Origin: DATCMH01 sp036563505
GTDB taxonomy: Bacteria > Pseudomonadota > Alphaproteobacteria > Rhizobiales > Beijerinckiaceae
Length of the DNA: 64,000 nucleotides
Assembly (NCBI GenBank): GCA_036563505.1
Contig: DATCMH010000002.1
Span: forward strand, 310,001 to 374,000
Direction: 5' to 3'
The translations under genes and the position numbers were made by a program. Shown piece after piece: positions 8,865 through 17,586 of the stretch. The notes beneath the pieces are model-generated. The model was not told the DNA's origin. It worked only from the letters and a program-made list of their open reading frames with translations, and did not search any database. Numbering within the stretch: position 1 is the first letter of the stretch; each line of letters opens with the position of its first letter.

Positions 8865-10100
8865 TTAGCCCGTATTGTGGCCCTTTTGCTGCGCCCGCCA
8901 GGCGAGCGCCACGAAAGCAAGGCCGATCAGCGCGAGCGGAACCATCGCGAGGAACAGCCCCCGGCCGAGGGCGGTGTAAAGCGGCCCGCAGGCGAGGGTG
9001 GCCGCCGCCGTGACGAGGGCCAGGGCGGCGGCGAGCAGGCCCTGGGCCCGGCCGCGAGCGCCCTCGGGAGCGAGCAGCGACAGGATCGCCATGCTGCCCA
9101 GATGCATGGCGCCGAAGGTGAGCCCGTGCAGCGCCTGGAGGACGAAAGTCGGCGCGAGCCCCGGGTCGAGGGCGAGCCCGGGAAAACGGATCAGGGCGGC
9201 CACGGCGCCAAGACCGAGAAGGGCGAAGGCGGCTCTCGCGGTCGTCACCGCTCCGAGGGCTGAAAAGAGAAGGATCTCGGCGACGACGCCCACCGCCCAG
9301 AGCGCCCCGATCAAGGCGTCGGGAAAGCCGAGACTGCGCCAGTGCAGGCTGCCGAAGGTGTAGAGGCTCGCATGCGTCGCCTGAATGCAGGCGGCAGCGG
9401 CGATGGCGAACCACAGCGCGCGAGGCAGACCGGCGTCCCGCCGCGTCGCTTCCGTTGCCGCGCGCTCTCCGCCCGGCCTCGCCTCGCCGCCGAGGCGATG
9501 GGGCACGGCCCCGAGCGTCGCGGCCAATCCAAGGAGAGGTACGACGGCGAGCAACGGCCCGACCACGCCGGGGCCGAAGCGCTGGACGAGGATACCCGCG
9601 GCGAGGCTCGCGGCGAGGAAGCTGATGGAGCCCCAGACCCGGAGCCGGCTGTAGGACAGATCGGGCCGGCGGCGCACGGCATCGAGGGTCACGACGTCAT
9701 TGCCGGGCACCACGACCGCCTGGGCCACCGCGGCGAGCGCGATGACGATCCCGATGGCGAGCGCACCTTCCGCGAGCAGCAGGACGCCGTAGGCCAAGGC
9801 CATGGCCGCGTGGCTCGCTGCGAGTAGCAGCCGAGGGCCGACGCGCCCGTCGACGAGGGTCATGAGGGGCGCCGTGACGAGGATGCGCGTCACGATGGGG
9901 CCGGCGAGCACGAGACCGATCGTCGAGGGCGCGAGGCCGCGGCTCGCGAGCCAGACCGGCAGGAAAGGCAGGGCGATCCCGAACTGGACGAAGGCCGCCG
10001 CGTGCAGGGCCGACAGGCGGAAGCGGGTGACGGGAGGCAAGGCGCGGTCAAGGCCGTCGGCGGGGCGCCCGCGATTCGGGCTGGCGTGGAGGATCGTCAT
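8865..10100 (-). CDS. MFS transporter (HcaT/MFS_1-like)
   Basis: The 411-residue hydrophobic protein has about 12 predicted membrane helices. The sequence ALHAAAFVQFGIALPFLPVWLASRGLAPSTIGLVLA matches the N-terminal region of the 3-phenylpropionate/nucleoside-symporter-like branch of the major facilitator superfamily. The middle contains RVWGSISFLAASLAAG, the conserved helix-5 block of this group. The substrate cannot be read from the sequence. It is transcribed away from the CheZ-like gene across a 90-bp divergent region and stands alone. Confidence 0.8.
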   Translation of the reverse strand: MTILHASPNRGRPADGLDRALPPVTRFRLSALHAAAFVQFGIALPFLPVWLASRGLAPSTIGLVLAGPIVTRILVTAPLMTLVDGRVGPRLLLAASHAAMALAYGVLLLAEGALAIGIVIALAAVAQAVVVPGNDVVTLDAVRRRPDLSYSRLRVWGSISFLAASLAAGILVQRFGPGVVGPLLAVVPLLGLAATLGAVPHRLGGEARPGGERAATEATRRDAGLPRALWFAIAAAACIQATHASLYTFGSLHWRSLGFPDALIGALWAVGVVAEILLFSALGAVTTARAAFALLGLGAVAALIRFPGLALDPGLAPTFVLQALHGLTFGAMHLGSMAILSLLAPEGARGRAQGLLAAALALVTAAATLACGPLYTALGRGLFLAMVPLALIGLAFVALAWRAQQKGHNTG

Positions 10101-10190
10101 AAGGCTTGCGCAACGCCCTTGCGATATCGTCTAGCCTCGGGACACTCATGCAGCGGACGCGAATCGTGCGGGGCTGCCGATCGAGGCGTG

Positions 10191-11264
10191 ATGGAACAGC
10201 GCTCCCTGACCCCGTCGGACCAGGCGGATTACGAGGCGATCGAGGCCGCCGTGATGGAGACGGCCCGGGGCCGCTGGTTCCTCGGCGAGTTCGCCCGGCG
10301 CAACCGCACCGCCGACACGCAGATCCTGCTCGCCGCCATCACCCGCCTGGAGCAGGCCGTGGCCGGCGAGCGCGCGGCGCAAGGCGCCGAGCGGCTGCGC
10401 TTCGATCTCATGGAGATGGCCAAGGCCATCGCCCGCACCAAGGACGAGATCGGCGCGATCCGCCCGCACGGCGAAGAGTCGAGTTCCATCGTGGTGGCCT
10501 CGGAGGCCCTCGACGGGATCGTGCGCCAGACCGAGCAGGCAACCTCGACCATCCTGGAGGCGGCCGAGAACGTCCAGGAGACGGCCTGGATCCTGCGCGA
10601 GCAGGGCCTCGACGCCAAGCACTGCGACGACCTCGACCGGCGAGCCACCGAGATCTACACGGCCTGCTCGTTCCAGGACCTCACGGCGCAGCGGATGGCG
10701 AAGATCATCCAGACCCTGCGCTACCTCGAGGGCCGCATCAACGCGATGATCGACATCTGGAGCGACGGCGCGGCGCGGCTTCAAAGCCCCGCCCGGATCG
10801 CCCCCGCACCGGACCTGAGCCAGAGCGACGTCGACCTCGTCATCGTCGGCGGTCGCGACATCGAACCTGCCGAGCTCCCGGCGCCCTCCGGGGGCGAGGG
10901 CTGGCCGGCGGAGAGCTGGCAAGAGGAACGCTGGCCGGAGGAGGACTGGACGGCCCGCCCGGCGATCGCCGCGCCGATCGAGATCGACGCTCAGGCCGAG
11001 GCATTGCCTTCCGAAGACGATGCGCCCTCGCAAAACGAGGCCCCGATCGCGGACGGCGAGACCGGCCCGGACGAGACCGTGACAGCGGCCCTCGTCGCGG
11101 CCGAGGCTCAGGACGATGACGACGCGGACGAGGGCTTCGTTCTCTCAGGCCCGCGCGCCGAGGTCATCGCGCTGCCCGAGCCGGAGGCGATCCGGATCGA
11201 TCCCGCGCTCTTTGCCGAGATCGACGCGCTGGACACGCGCGAGAAACTGCGCCGCTTCAGCTGA
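10191..11264 (+). CDS. CheZ-family CheY-P phosphatase-like protein
   Basis: The 357-residue product carries a long helical region (about 40-195) ending with SFQDLTAQRMAKIIQTL. QDLT is the CheZ catalytic motif, with the Asp and Gln that position water against phospho-CheY at about residues 163 and 167. The second half (about 210-335) is an acidic, low-complexity linker. A conserved-looking terminal peptide, FAEIDALDTREKLRRFS, follows and may correspond to the CheY-tethering tail of E. coli CheZ. The ATG at 10191 overlaps a GTG at 10188. No other chemotaxis genes are nearby, so its partner is unknown. Confidence 0.75.
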   Translation: MEQRSLTPSDQADYEAIEAAVMETARGRWFLGEFARRNRTADTQILLAAITRLEQAVAGERAAQGAERLRFDLMEMAKAIARTKDEIGAIRPHGEESSSIVVASEALDGIVRQTEQATSTILEAAENVQETAWILREQGLDAKHCDDLDRRATEIYTACSFQDLTAQRMAKIIQTLRYLEGRINAMIDIWSDGAARLQSPARIAPAPDLSQSDVDLVIVGGRDIEPAELPAPSGGEGWPAESWQEERWPEEDWTARPAIAAPIEIDAQAEALPSEDDAPSQNEAPIADGETGPDETVTAALVAAEAQDDDDADEGFVLSGPRAEVIALPEPEAIRIDPALFAEIDALDTREKLRRFS

Positions 11265-11354
11265 GAGCCGCTTTAACCCTTCGTTTACCATATCTTAGGA
11301 ACGCTGAGGTGACGCGGCCCGGATGGGGCCGATTCGCAAGCCGGCGTGACCTCC

Positions 11355-11522
11355 ATGATCAACCGTCCGCACCTCGACCGCATCGCCCGAACGCGCATCG
11401 GGCAGCTCCTGCGCACCGTCCACCTGCCGCCCGACACGAGTCCCCTGCCCGACCAGCACCTGGAACTGCTGCTTGCGCTACGCCGCAAGGTGCGCGAGCG
11501 GCTCCCGCGCACTGACGGCTGA
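11355..11522 (+). CDS. Hypothetical 55-residue protein
   Basis: This small open frame (starts MINRPHLDRIARTR, ends RERLPRTDG) has strongly G/C third positions like true genes here, and lies 90 bp after the CheZ-like gene on the same strand. The product is basic, with a helical LPDQHLELLLALRRKVRERL segment. I do not recognise a family and see no clear ribosome-binding site. It may be real, because codon use fits and no other frame explains the region. Confidence 0.4.
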   Translation: MINRPHLDRIARTRIGQLLRTVHLPPDTSPLPDQHLELLLALRRKVRERLPRTDG

Positions 11523-11599
11523 GAGGCGACGCAACCCGAAGCTCGCGCAAGGCGTTCGCTCTTCGAGAGAATCGGAGATCAACGCCGTGAGTTACCTTC

Positions 11600-11631
11600 A
11601 TGAGCGAGCTTCACCATGAGCGAGCTTGACC
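11600..11631 (+). repeat. Tandem duplication of a start-codon region
   Basis: ATGAGCGAGCTTCACC (11600-11615) is followed directly by ATGAGCGAGCTTGACC (11616-11631), a 16-bp tandem repeat with one mismatch. The second ATG starts the 81-residue gene. The first opens a 9-codon frame that ends at 11629, inside that gene. Confidence 0.8.
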
Positions 11632-11861
11632 GGCCGCCGGCGCCTCTCGACGAGACCGTGCGCGAGCACCTCGCCAAGCAGCTGCGCCACACCCTCGACG
11701 CCGATGCCCCAAAGCCCGCCTATCTCGGCGATACCGGCCTGCCCCCGGACATCGAGGACAAAGTCCACCGCCTCGACCGGAGCGTGCGGGCGAGCCAAGC
11801 CGGCGAAGCCGCGGTCCGGGAAGCGCTGGAGGATCTCGGGACCGAAACGGAGAAGGAGTAA
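11616..11861 (+). CDS. Hypothetical 81-residue protein
   Basis: The acidic 81-residue product (MSELDRPPAPLDETVREHLAK...) is predicted mostly helical, with no signal or membrane segment. Codon use matches the neighbours. I recognise no family. Its start lies in the 16-bp tandem duplication, and a 9-codon upstream frame overlaps it, which could modulate translation. A REP-like palindrome follows 53 bp downstream. Confidence 0.5.
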   Translation: MSELDRPPAPLDETVREHLAKQLRHTLDADAPKPAYLGDTGLPPDIEDKVHRLDRSVRASQAGEAAVREALEDLGTETEKE

Positions 11862-11914
11862 GGCCGGAGGCCTCATGCTTCTTCGCTCCTCGTCTGTCTC
11901 TCCGCCTCGCAGCC

Positions 11915-12002
11915 TGTCATGGCCGGGCTTGACCCGGCCATCTCGGTTCGGAGGCGGGCGGGGTTTCGGGCCGGGGTTCGTGGTCAAGCCCGCGAACGAC
12001 AG
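11915..12002. repeat. REP-like palindrome, TGTCATGGCC type (copy 2)
   Basis: Same layout as the unit at 4510-4598: it opens TGTCATGGCCGGGCTTGACC, has a GGGGTTTCGGGCCGG-like middle, and closes with GCCCGCGAACGACAG. It lies 3' of the 81-residue gene in a 600-bp region without genes. Confidence 0.75.
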
Positions 12003-12041
12003 GGGGTGGTCTGGAGCCTGCGGGGCTTAGCCCCGCTCCTC

Positions 12042-12266
12042 CTCACCCTCGCTCCACTGCGTTGCGCTTGCTTCGCCTGCCAGTGCGCAGGCGAAGCCCT
12101 CTCCCCCGCACGGCGGGGAGAGGTGGTGGCGTCCGAGCCTCGGCAATATTCGTGATCGTCAGATACAGTGGTGCGCGCTTCTCCTCGGCCCGCTTGCGGG
12201 GAGAGGGCTCGCGCGGAACAACCGTTCCGTGCGAGCAAGCGCAGCCGTAGGCGGAGCGGGGGTGAG
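12042..12266. repeat. Composite inverted repeat of two about 85-bp palindromic units
   Basis: The unit at 12042-12123 and the inverted unit at about 12179-12266 share the order CTCACCC(T/C)CGCTCC, a G+C-rich hairpin, then GCCCTCTCCCC...GGGGAGAGG. The internal hairpins differ in sequence (CTTCGCCTG/CAGGCGAAG against CTCGC.CGGAAC/GTTCCG.GCGAG) but not in position. About 55 bp separate the units. The remainder of the 11862-12461 gap has no recognisable gene. Confidence 0.6.
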
Positions 12267-12461
12267 GGGGCTCCCCGGTCTCGGATCTCTGCCCAGCCCC
12301 CTCACCCAATCCCGCCAGACCTAACCAGGCCTCCCTTGCACCAGCTTCCCACATCGGCGACCCTCCCATCGGGGCCGTTTCCCCGCAATCCGGCCGCAAT
12401 GGCGTGCCAGGGAGCGCGCCGCCGGGCCTGGTCGAGGGCCGCAACCGCCGCGTGGAGGCCG

Positions 12462-13673
12462 ATGCTTCGTCTGCGTCCCGTTCTGATGATGGCCGCGTTC
12501 GTCGCGGCACTCGCTGCCGCGACGCCGGCTGTCGCGCAGGCCAGCTTGCCGGCGAAGGCGCTCGCGCCGATCCCGGGCCCGACCCTCGCGCTGATGGTGG
12601 CGAAGCAGACGAGCGCCCAGGCGCCGATCCTGATCCGCTCTTACAAGAAAGAGTCGGAGCTCGAAGTGTGGAAGCAGGCCAAGGACGGCCGCTTCGTCCA
12701 CCTCAAGACTTTTCCGATCTGCCGCTGGTCGGGCCAGCTCGGGCCGAAGCGCCAGCAGGGCGACCGGCAGGCGCCGGAAGGCTTCTACGCCATCACCGCG
12801 AAGCAGCTGAACCCGAACTCGGCCTACCACCTCTCCTTCGACCTCGGCTACCCGAATGCCTACGACCGGGCCCATGGCGGCAATGGCTCGTACCTGATGG
12901 TGCACGGCGCCTGCACCTCGGCGGGCTGCTTTGCCATGACCGACGCGGCGGTCGGGGAGATCTACGCCCTCATGCGCGAGGCCTTCGCCGGGGGGCAGGC
13001 CGCGGTGCAGTTTCAATCCTATCCGTTCCGCATGAGCGCGGAGAACCTCGCCAAGCATCGCACCGACACGAACATCGCCTTCTGGCGCCAGCTGAAGGAG
13101 GGCGCCGACCGGTTCGAGGCGACGGGGCTGGAACTGAGGGTGGGCGTCGCGGGCAAACGATACGTGTTCGCGCCGGAGGCTGATCCGGCGCTCGAGGCCC
13201 GCGTCGTCGAGCGGCGCGAGCTGGAAGAGGCGAAGATGGCGCGCCTCGCCGAGGACGGGGCCGCGATCCGCACGACCTATGCCGACGGCGGCCAGCACCC
13301 GGTCTTTGCCGCGCTCCTGCGCCGGGGGGCCAATCTCGGCGAGGTGAGTCGCCCCGAGGCGCTCGCCTTCGCCGGCAAGGAGATCACCCTCATCGCCGCG
13401 CGGCCGAAGAAGGCCTGCCCGGGGCCCGGCTGCCCGATCCAGGTGGCAGACGCTTCGGGAGCCGTCCCCCTCCCCGCCTCGCCGCCAGTCCTCGGGGGGC
13501 ACGCGGCGCTCGATCTGCGGGCGCCCCTCGAACCGCAGTTCTCGGTCTTTGCCTTCGCGCCGCTGACCTATGACGGCCGCGGTCCGAAGGATCCGGCCCC
13601 GGCCCTCGCGGGCTCCTTGCGCATCCTGCCCGACAAGCTCGCCCCCGCGAGTTTCGTCGTGGCGGCGCGCTAG
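12462..13673 (+). CDS. Exported L,D-transpeptidase (YafK-like)
   Basis: The 403-residue protein begins with a signal peptide (MLRLRPVLMMAAFVAALAAA, cleavage after AVAQA). It has a YkuD-type catalytic domain at about 55-160, with the motif HGACTSAGC (148-156), whose His 148 and Cys 156 are the expected catalytic residues. Such enzymes make or remodel 3-3 crosslinks, or release lipoprotein from peptidoglycan in the periplasm. The unusual C-terminal half (about 190-403) has no domain I recognise. The ATG at 12462 follows GGAGG at short spacing; upstream in-frame starts would add residues encoded by repeat DNA. Confidence 0.8.
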   Translation: MLRLRPVLMMAAFVAALAAATPAVAQASLPAKALAPIPGPTLALMVAKQTSAQAPILIRSYKKESELEVWKQAKDGRFVHLKTFPICRWSGQLGPKRQQGDRQAPEGFYAITAKQLNPNSAYHLSFDLGYPNAYDRAHGGNGSYLMVHGACTSAGCFAMTDAAVGEIYALMREAFAGGQAAVQFQSYPFRMSAENLAKHRTDTNIAFWRQLKEGADRFEATGLELRVGVAGKRYVFAPEADPALEARVVERRELEEAKMARLAEDGAAIRTTYADGGQHPVFAALLRRGANLGEVSRPEALAFAGKEITLIAARPKKACPGPGCPIQVADASGAVPLPASPPVLGGHAALDLRAPLEPQFSVFAFAPLTYDGRGPKDPAPALAGSLRILPDKLAPASFVVAAR

Positions 13674-13675
13674 GG

Positions 13676-14203
13676 TCAGCCGAGCGCCGCGGCGAGCCGG
13701 GTCAGGAGCGGATCGCGCACGCCCATGCCGACGAGATGCTCCTGAGTCGAGCGCACGTAGTCCGGATTGATTCCGGAGACGCCGACGCCCTGGCGCACCA
13801 GGCGCAGCACCTCGTCCTCAGGCAGGCGTCCGGCATATTGCGGATGGGCCCGGTCGACGATGTAGGTGACGGCCTCCGTCCGGCGCCCGTCGTCGAGGCG
13901 CACCGCTAAGCGCCGCTCGAGATAAACCGAAGTCACCTGCTCACGCTCGCGAAGATAGGCGATCGTCGCCTCCGCCTCGGCGCCCTCGACCCGAAAGGCG
14001 ACGCCGTGGCAGCTGCCGCCGCGGTCAAGGCCGAGCACGAGCCCCGGGCGCTGCGGCGTGCCACGGTGGTGGTGCGAGAGCACGCACAAGGCACGGTGAT
14101 AGCCCTGGAGACGTGCGTGGCGCCGCTCCAGGTAAGCGAAGCCCGGCCGCCACATGAGCGAGCCGTAGCCGAACACCCAGAGATCGTCGGGAGCGGTCAT
14201 CAT
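13676..14203 (-). CDS. Gamma-glutamylcyclotransferase, ChaC-like
   Basis: The 175-residue product shows the ChaC fold markers: FGYGSLMWRPGF (from residue 11, binding the gamma-glutamyl group), RPGLVLGLDRGGSCHGVAFRV, and YLREREQVTSVYLERRL, which includes a Glu in the expected catalytic position. ChaC enzymes split glutathione to 5-oxoproline and Cys-Gly in the cytoplasm. The ATG at 14203 is chosen because the core begins just after it. A TTG at 14281 would extend the protein by 26 residues and touch the divergent gene. It converges on the L,D-transpeptidase gene with a 2-bp gap. Confidence 0.85.
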   Translation of the reverse strand: MMTAPDDLWVFGYGSLMWRPGFAYLERRHARLQGYHRALCVLSHHHRGTPQRPGLVLGLDRGGSCHGVAFRVEGAEAEATIAYLREREQVTSVYLERRLAVRLDDGRRTEAVTYIVDRAHPQYAGRLPEDEVLRLVRQGVGVSGINPDYVRSTQEHLVGMGVRDPLLTRLAAALG

Positions 14204-14280
14204 GCGGTCTAGGTTGGGCGGCACAGGCACGGACGAGACAGGCGCGGGCACGGCGCTACCAGCAACGAGGGTTCGGCTCA

Positions 14281-15339
14281 ATGAAGGAAGCGTCCGTGGC
14301 TGAGACCATCACCACCCCTGAGACCCGGACCAGCCGCTTCTGGCTCTACGCCCCCTTCGTCCTGCTCGCGGTTCTCGCGCTCCTCTGGTCGGCGGCGTGG
14401 TGGGTGATCCGCAACCGCACGGCCGCGGGGCTCGACGCGTGGCTCGCGGCGGAAGAGGCCGCCGGCCGGCGCTGGACCTGCGCCGACCGCGGCGTCGGCG
14501 GTTATCCGTTCCGCGTGGAGGTGACCTGCGCTTCCGTCAGCCTCGCCCGCGGCGACCTCAAGCTCGACGCGGGGCGTCTGCTCGCGCTGGCTCAAGTCTA
14601 CCAGCCCCGTCACATCATCGCGCAGCTCGATGGCCCCTTGCGGGTTTCGAGCGCCGGCCTGCAGGGCGAAGCCCGGTGGACCCTGCTCGAGGCGAGCTTC
14701 CGCACCGCCGCGGAAGGCCTGCAGCGGATCTCCCTGTTCGCCGACGCCCCGAGCCTCGCCTTCAAGGCCAACGGCGTCGACATCGCCGCCTCCGGCCGCA
14801 GCCTCGAAGCGCATCTGCGCCCCGACCCATCGCGGTTCGGGCCGGAGGGGGCCTTCGACGTGGCGGCAAAGGCGCTCGGGACCCGTGTACCGGCCCTCGA
14901 CCCCGTTCTCGGCGGCCCGGAACCGGCCGACATCACCCTCGACGCGGTGGTCTCGCAGGGCCGCGGCGTCGCCGGCCGGCCCCTGCCGGAGGAGTTGGAG
15001 CGCTGGCGGCAGGCGGGCGGCAAGGTCGACCTCGCCCTTCTCGGGATCACGAAGGGCCCGCGTCGGCTCGAGACCCGGGGCGAACTGCGCCTCGACGAGG
15101 GCCGCCGCGTCGCCGGCCGCGTCGAGATCTCCGCGGCGGGTCTCGAGGGCCTCCTCGAAACCCTGACCGGCGGACGGGCGGGGAGCCGGCTCTTGGGCAG
15201 CCTGCTCAGCCCGCCACGTCAGTCTTCGCCGGGCGGCCAGCCGGGCTTGGCGCAGCTGCCACCGATCGCCCTGAACGAGGGCCGCGTGTTCCTCGGACCG
15301 TTCCAGGTGCCGGGGGTGCGCCTCGCGCCGCTCTACTGA
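14281..15339 (+). CDS. DUF2125 family protein
   Basis: The 352-residue protein has one N-terminal membrane helix (about 21-43; FWLYAPFVLLAVLALLWSAA) and a large extracytoplasmic part. The pattern CADRGVGGYPFRVEVTC is characteristic of DUF2125 proteins of alphaproteobacteria. The two Cys flanking GGYPF could form a disulfide. Function is unknown; the repetitive beta-rich pattern resembles lipid-binding AsmA-like proteins, but that is only a guess. It is divergent from the ChaC-like gene and its 3' end overlaps the tyrC stop by 7 bp on the opposite strand. Confidence 0.8.
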   Translation: MKEASVAETITTPETRTSRFWLYAPFVLLAVLALLWSAAWWVIRNRTAAGLDAWLAAEEAAGRRWTCADRGVGGYPFRVEVTCASVSLARGDLKLDAGRLLALAQVYQPRHIIAQLDGPLRVSSAGLQGEARWTLLEASFRTAAEGLQRISLFADAPSLAFKANGVDIAASGRSLEAHLRPDPSRFGPEGAFDVAAKALGTRVPALDPVLGGPEPADITLDAVVSQGRGVAGRPLPEELERWRQAGGKVDLALLGITKGPRRLETRGELRLDEGRRVAGRVEISAAGLEGLLETLTGGRAGSRLLGSLLSPPRQSSPGGQPGLAQLPPIALNEGRVFLGPFQVPGVRLAPLY

Positions 15340-16289
15340 GGTTCCCGCCGCCGGCCGAAATCCGGCTCCGGCGTTTCCTGGCCGAGCGAGATGATCCCCC
15401 GGCGGATGGCGCGCGTGCGGGTGAAGAGGTTGAAGAGCTGGTCGCCGTCGCCCCAGCGGATGGCGCGGGCGAGCAGCGCGATGTCCTCGTTGAGGCGGCC
15501 CAGCATCTCCAGCACCGCGTCCTTGTTGTGCAGGAAGATGTCGCGCCACATGGTCGGGTCGGAGGCCGCGATACGGGTGAAATCGCGAAAGCCGCCGGCC
15601 GAGAACTTGATGACCTCACTCTGGGTCACGGTCTCAAGGTCCGCCGCCGTGCCGACGATGTTGTAGGCGATGAGGTGAGGAACGTGGCTCGTGATGGCGA
15701 GCACGAGATCGTGGTGCTGGGGCGTCATCACCTCGACATTGGAGCCCATGGCGCTCCAGAGGCGCTGAACGCGGTCGATGGCGTCCTGGGGCGTGCCCTC
15801 GGGTGGCGTCAGAATGCACCAGCGCCCGTGAAACAGGGTCGCGAAGCCGGCATCCGGCCCCGAATGCTCAGTGCCGGCGACGGGGTGGGCCGGCACGAAG
15901 GCGACGCCCCCGGGCAGGTGCGGCATCACCTGCGCCACCACCGAGCCCTTCACGGACCCGACGTCGGAGACGATGGTGCCGGGCGCGAGCGCGTCGCGGA
16001 TCGCCGCCGCGACCGCGCCGCAAGCCCCGACCGGCACGCAGAGGATGATGTGATCGGCGCCGGCAACGCCTTCAGATGCGTCCTGCGCCGTCGCGTCGGC
16101 GATGCCGAGCGCCCGCACCCGCTCCAGGACGGCCGGGTCGCGGTCGATGGCCACGATCGCATCCGCGAGGTTCATCTGCCGCGCGGCGCGGGCGATGGAC
16201 GAGCCGATCAACCCGAAGCCGACGATGGCGAGGCGTCGGAAGAGCGGCTCGGCGAGGGGTGGCCCGAGGACAGCGGCGTTTTCAGCCAC
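15333..16289 (-). CDS. tyrC: Prephenate/arogenate dehydrogenase
   Basis: The 318-residue enzyme begins with a Rossmann turn VGFGLIGSS (from about 22) and continues with the TyrA family blocks DVGSVKGSV, FVPAHPVAGTEHSGPDAG, ITSHVPHLIAYN and FRDFTRIAASDP. It oxidatively decarboxylates prephenate or arogenate in tyrosine synthesis. It lacks a fused chorismate mutase, matching the separate mutase gene nearby. The GTG start at 16289 overlaps the hisC stop in GTGGCTGA, which implies translational coupling. Substrate preference (prephenate or arogenate) cannot be set here. Confidence 0.88.
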   Translation of the reverse strand: MAENAAVLGPPLAEPLFRRLAIVGFGLIGSSIARAARQMNLADAIVAIDRDPAVLERVRALGIADATAQDASEGVAGADHIILCVPVGACGAVAAAIRDALAPGTIVSDVGSVKGSVVAQVMPHLPGGVAFVPAHPVAGTEHSGPDAGFATLFHGRWCILTPPEGTPQDAIDRVQRLWSAMGSNVEVMTPQHHDLVLAITSHVPHLIAYNIVGTAADLETVTQSEVIKFSAGGFRDFTRIAASDPTMWRDIFLHNKDAVLEMLGRLNEDIALLARAIRWGDGDQLFNLFTRTRAIRRGIISLGQETPEPDFGRRREPQ

Positions 16290-17391
16290 GCGCCGGCGCT
16301 CCGGCCACGAAATCCCGGAGCGCGGCGACGACGAGGCGGTTCGCCTCCTCGTCACCGATGGTCAGCCGCAGCGCGCCGGGCAGCCCGTAGGCGTCGACAC
16401 GGCGCAGCACGAGGCCACGAGCGGAGAGGAAGGCATCGGCGTCCTTCGCCCGGCGCCCCTCCGCATCGGGGAAATGGATCAGGAGAAAGTTGCCGACGCT
16501 CGGCGTCACGGTGAGGTCCAGAGCCTCGATCTCCTGCGTGAGCCAGGGCAGCCAACGCTCGTTGTGGTCGATGGCCGCCGCGACATGCGCCTCGTCGGCG
16601 ATGGCCGCCGCACCCGCCGCGATCGCAGGGGCGTTGACGTTGAAGGGCCCGCGGATGCGGTTGATCGCGTCGATCACGGGAGCGGGCCCGACCATCCAGC
16701 CGAGACGCAGCGCCGCGAGGCCGTGAATCTTCGAGAAGGTGCGGGTCATCACGACGTTGTCGGCGGTGAGCGCCAGCTCCAGCCCCGCCCCGTAGTCGTT
16801 GCGGCGGACGTATTCCGCATAGGCCGCGTCGAGGACGAGGAGCACGTTGCCCGGGAGCGCCGCGTGGAGACGCTTCACCTCGTCGAAGGGGATGTAGGTG
16901 CCCGTCGGGTTGTTGGGGTTGGCGAGGTAAACGATCCGCGTCTTCGGCGTGACCTTGGCGAGGATGGCGTCGACGCTCGCCGTGAGCTTGTCTTCTTCCG
17001 CCACGACGGGCGTCCCGCCGGCCGCCAGCAGCGCGATCCGGTACACGAGGAAGCCGTGGGCGGTGTAGATGCCCTCGTCACCCGGGCCGACGAAGGCGTT
17101 CGTCACGAGGGACAGAAGCTCGTCCGAGCCCGCGCCGCAGACGATGCGCGCGGGATCGAGGCCGTAGCGGGCGGCGATGGCCTGACGCAAGCCCGAGGCC
17201 CCGCCGTCGGGATAGAGCGCCAGCGTCTCGGTCGCGGCGCGCGCCGCCTCGAGCGCTTTCGGCGACGGCCCGAGCGGGCTCTCGTTGGAGGAAAGCTTGT
17301 AGACCTTCGCCACCCCGGCCGCGGAGCTCTTGCCCGGCACGTAGGCCTCGATGGCGAGCACCCCGGGACGGGGAACGGGACGGGCGGACAT
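16282..17391 (-). CDS. hisC: Histidinol-phosphate aminotransferase (class I/II PLP)
   Basis: The 369-residue protein shows the HisC family features: KLSSNESPLGPSP near the N-terminus, YPDGGASGLR, LANPNNPTGTY, and the PLP lysine in TFSKIHGLAALRLGW (about Lys 221). It transfers an amino group to imidazole acetol phosphate in histidine synthesis. HisC homologues coupled to tyrC often also accept aromatic keto acids, and the 8-bp overlap with tyrC supports a role in tyrosine and phenylalanine synthesis. A repeat-rich 496-bp gap separates it from the chorismate mutase gene. Confidence 0.9.
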   Translation of the reverse strand: MSARPVPRPGVLAIEAYVPGKSSAAGVAKVYKLSSNESPLGPSPKALEAARAATETLALYPDGGASGLRQAIAARYGLDPARIVCGAGSDELLSLVTNAFVGPGDEGIYTAHGFLVYRIALLAAGGTPVVAEEDKLTASVDAILAKVTPKTRIVYLANPNNPTGTYIPFDEVKRLHAALPGNVLLVLDAAYAEYVRRNDYGAGLELALTADNVVMTRTFSKIHGLAALRLGWMVGPAPVIDAINRIRGPFNVNAPAIAAGAAAIADEAHVAAAIDHNERWLPWLTQEIEALDLTVTPSVGNFLLIHFPDAEGRRAKDADAFLSARGLVLRRVDAYGLPGALRLTIGDEEANRLVVAALRDFVAGAPARG

Positions 17392-17586
17392 CGCGGGACA
17401 CCTTCGGTCGATGATGCAGGACGGCGGCCCCGCTCTAGCGCAGGCTCAGCGGGAATTCACGCGCAAAGCGCGCTGGGGAAGGATGCGGCGTCATTGAACC
17501 CTCTCCCCGCCTGCGGGGAGAGGGCAGGTTGAGGGTTGGTCAGTCTTGACCGGGTGCTTCTTGAAAGGCTCGGCTCCCCCGGCGCT

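Noticed and set aside
6837..9263. 808-codon plus-strand frame opposite mlaF-mlaE
   Set aside because: Antisense shadow of two certain genes, no recognisable domain.
12168..12461. Upstream in-frame start for the L,D-transpeptidase
   Set aside because: It would translate repeat DNA ahead of a clean signal peptide; the ATG at 12462 fits.
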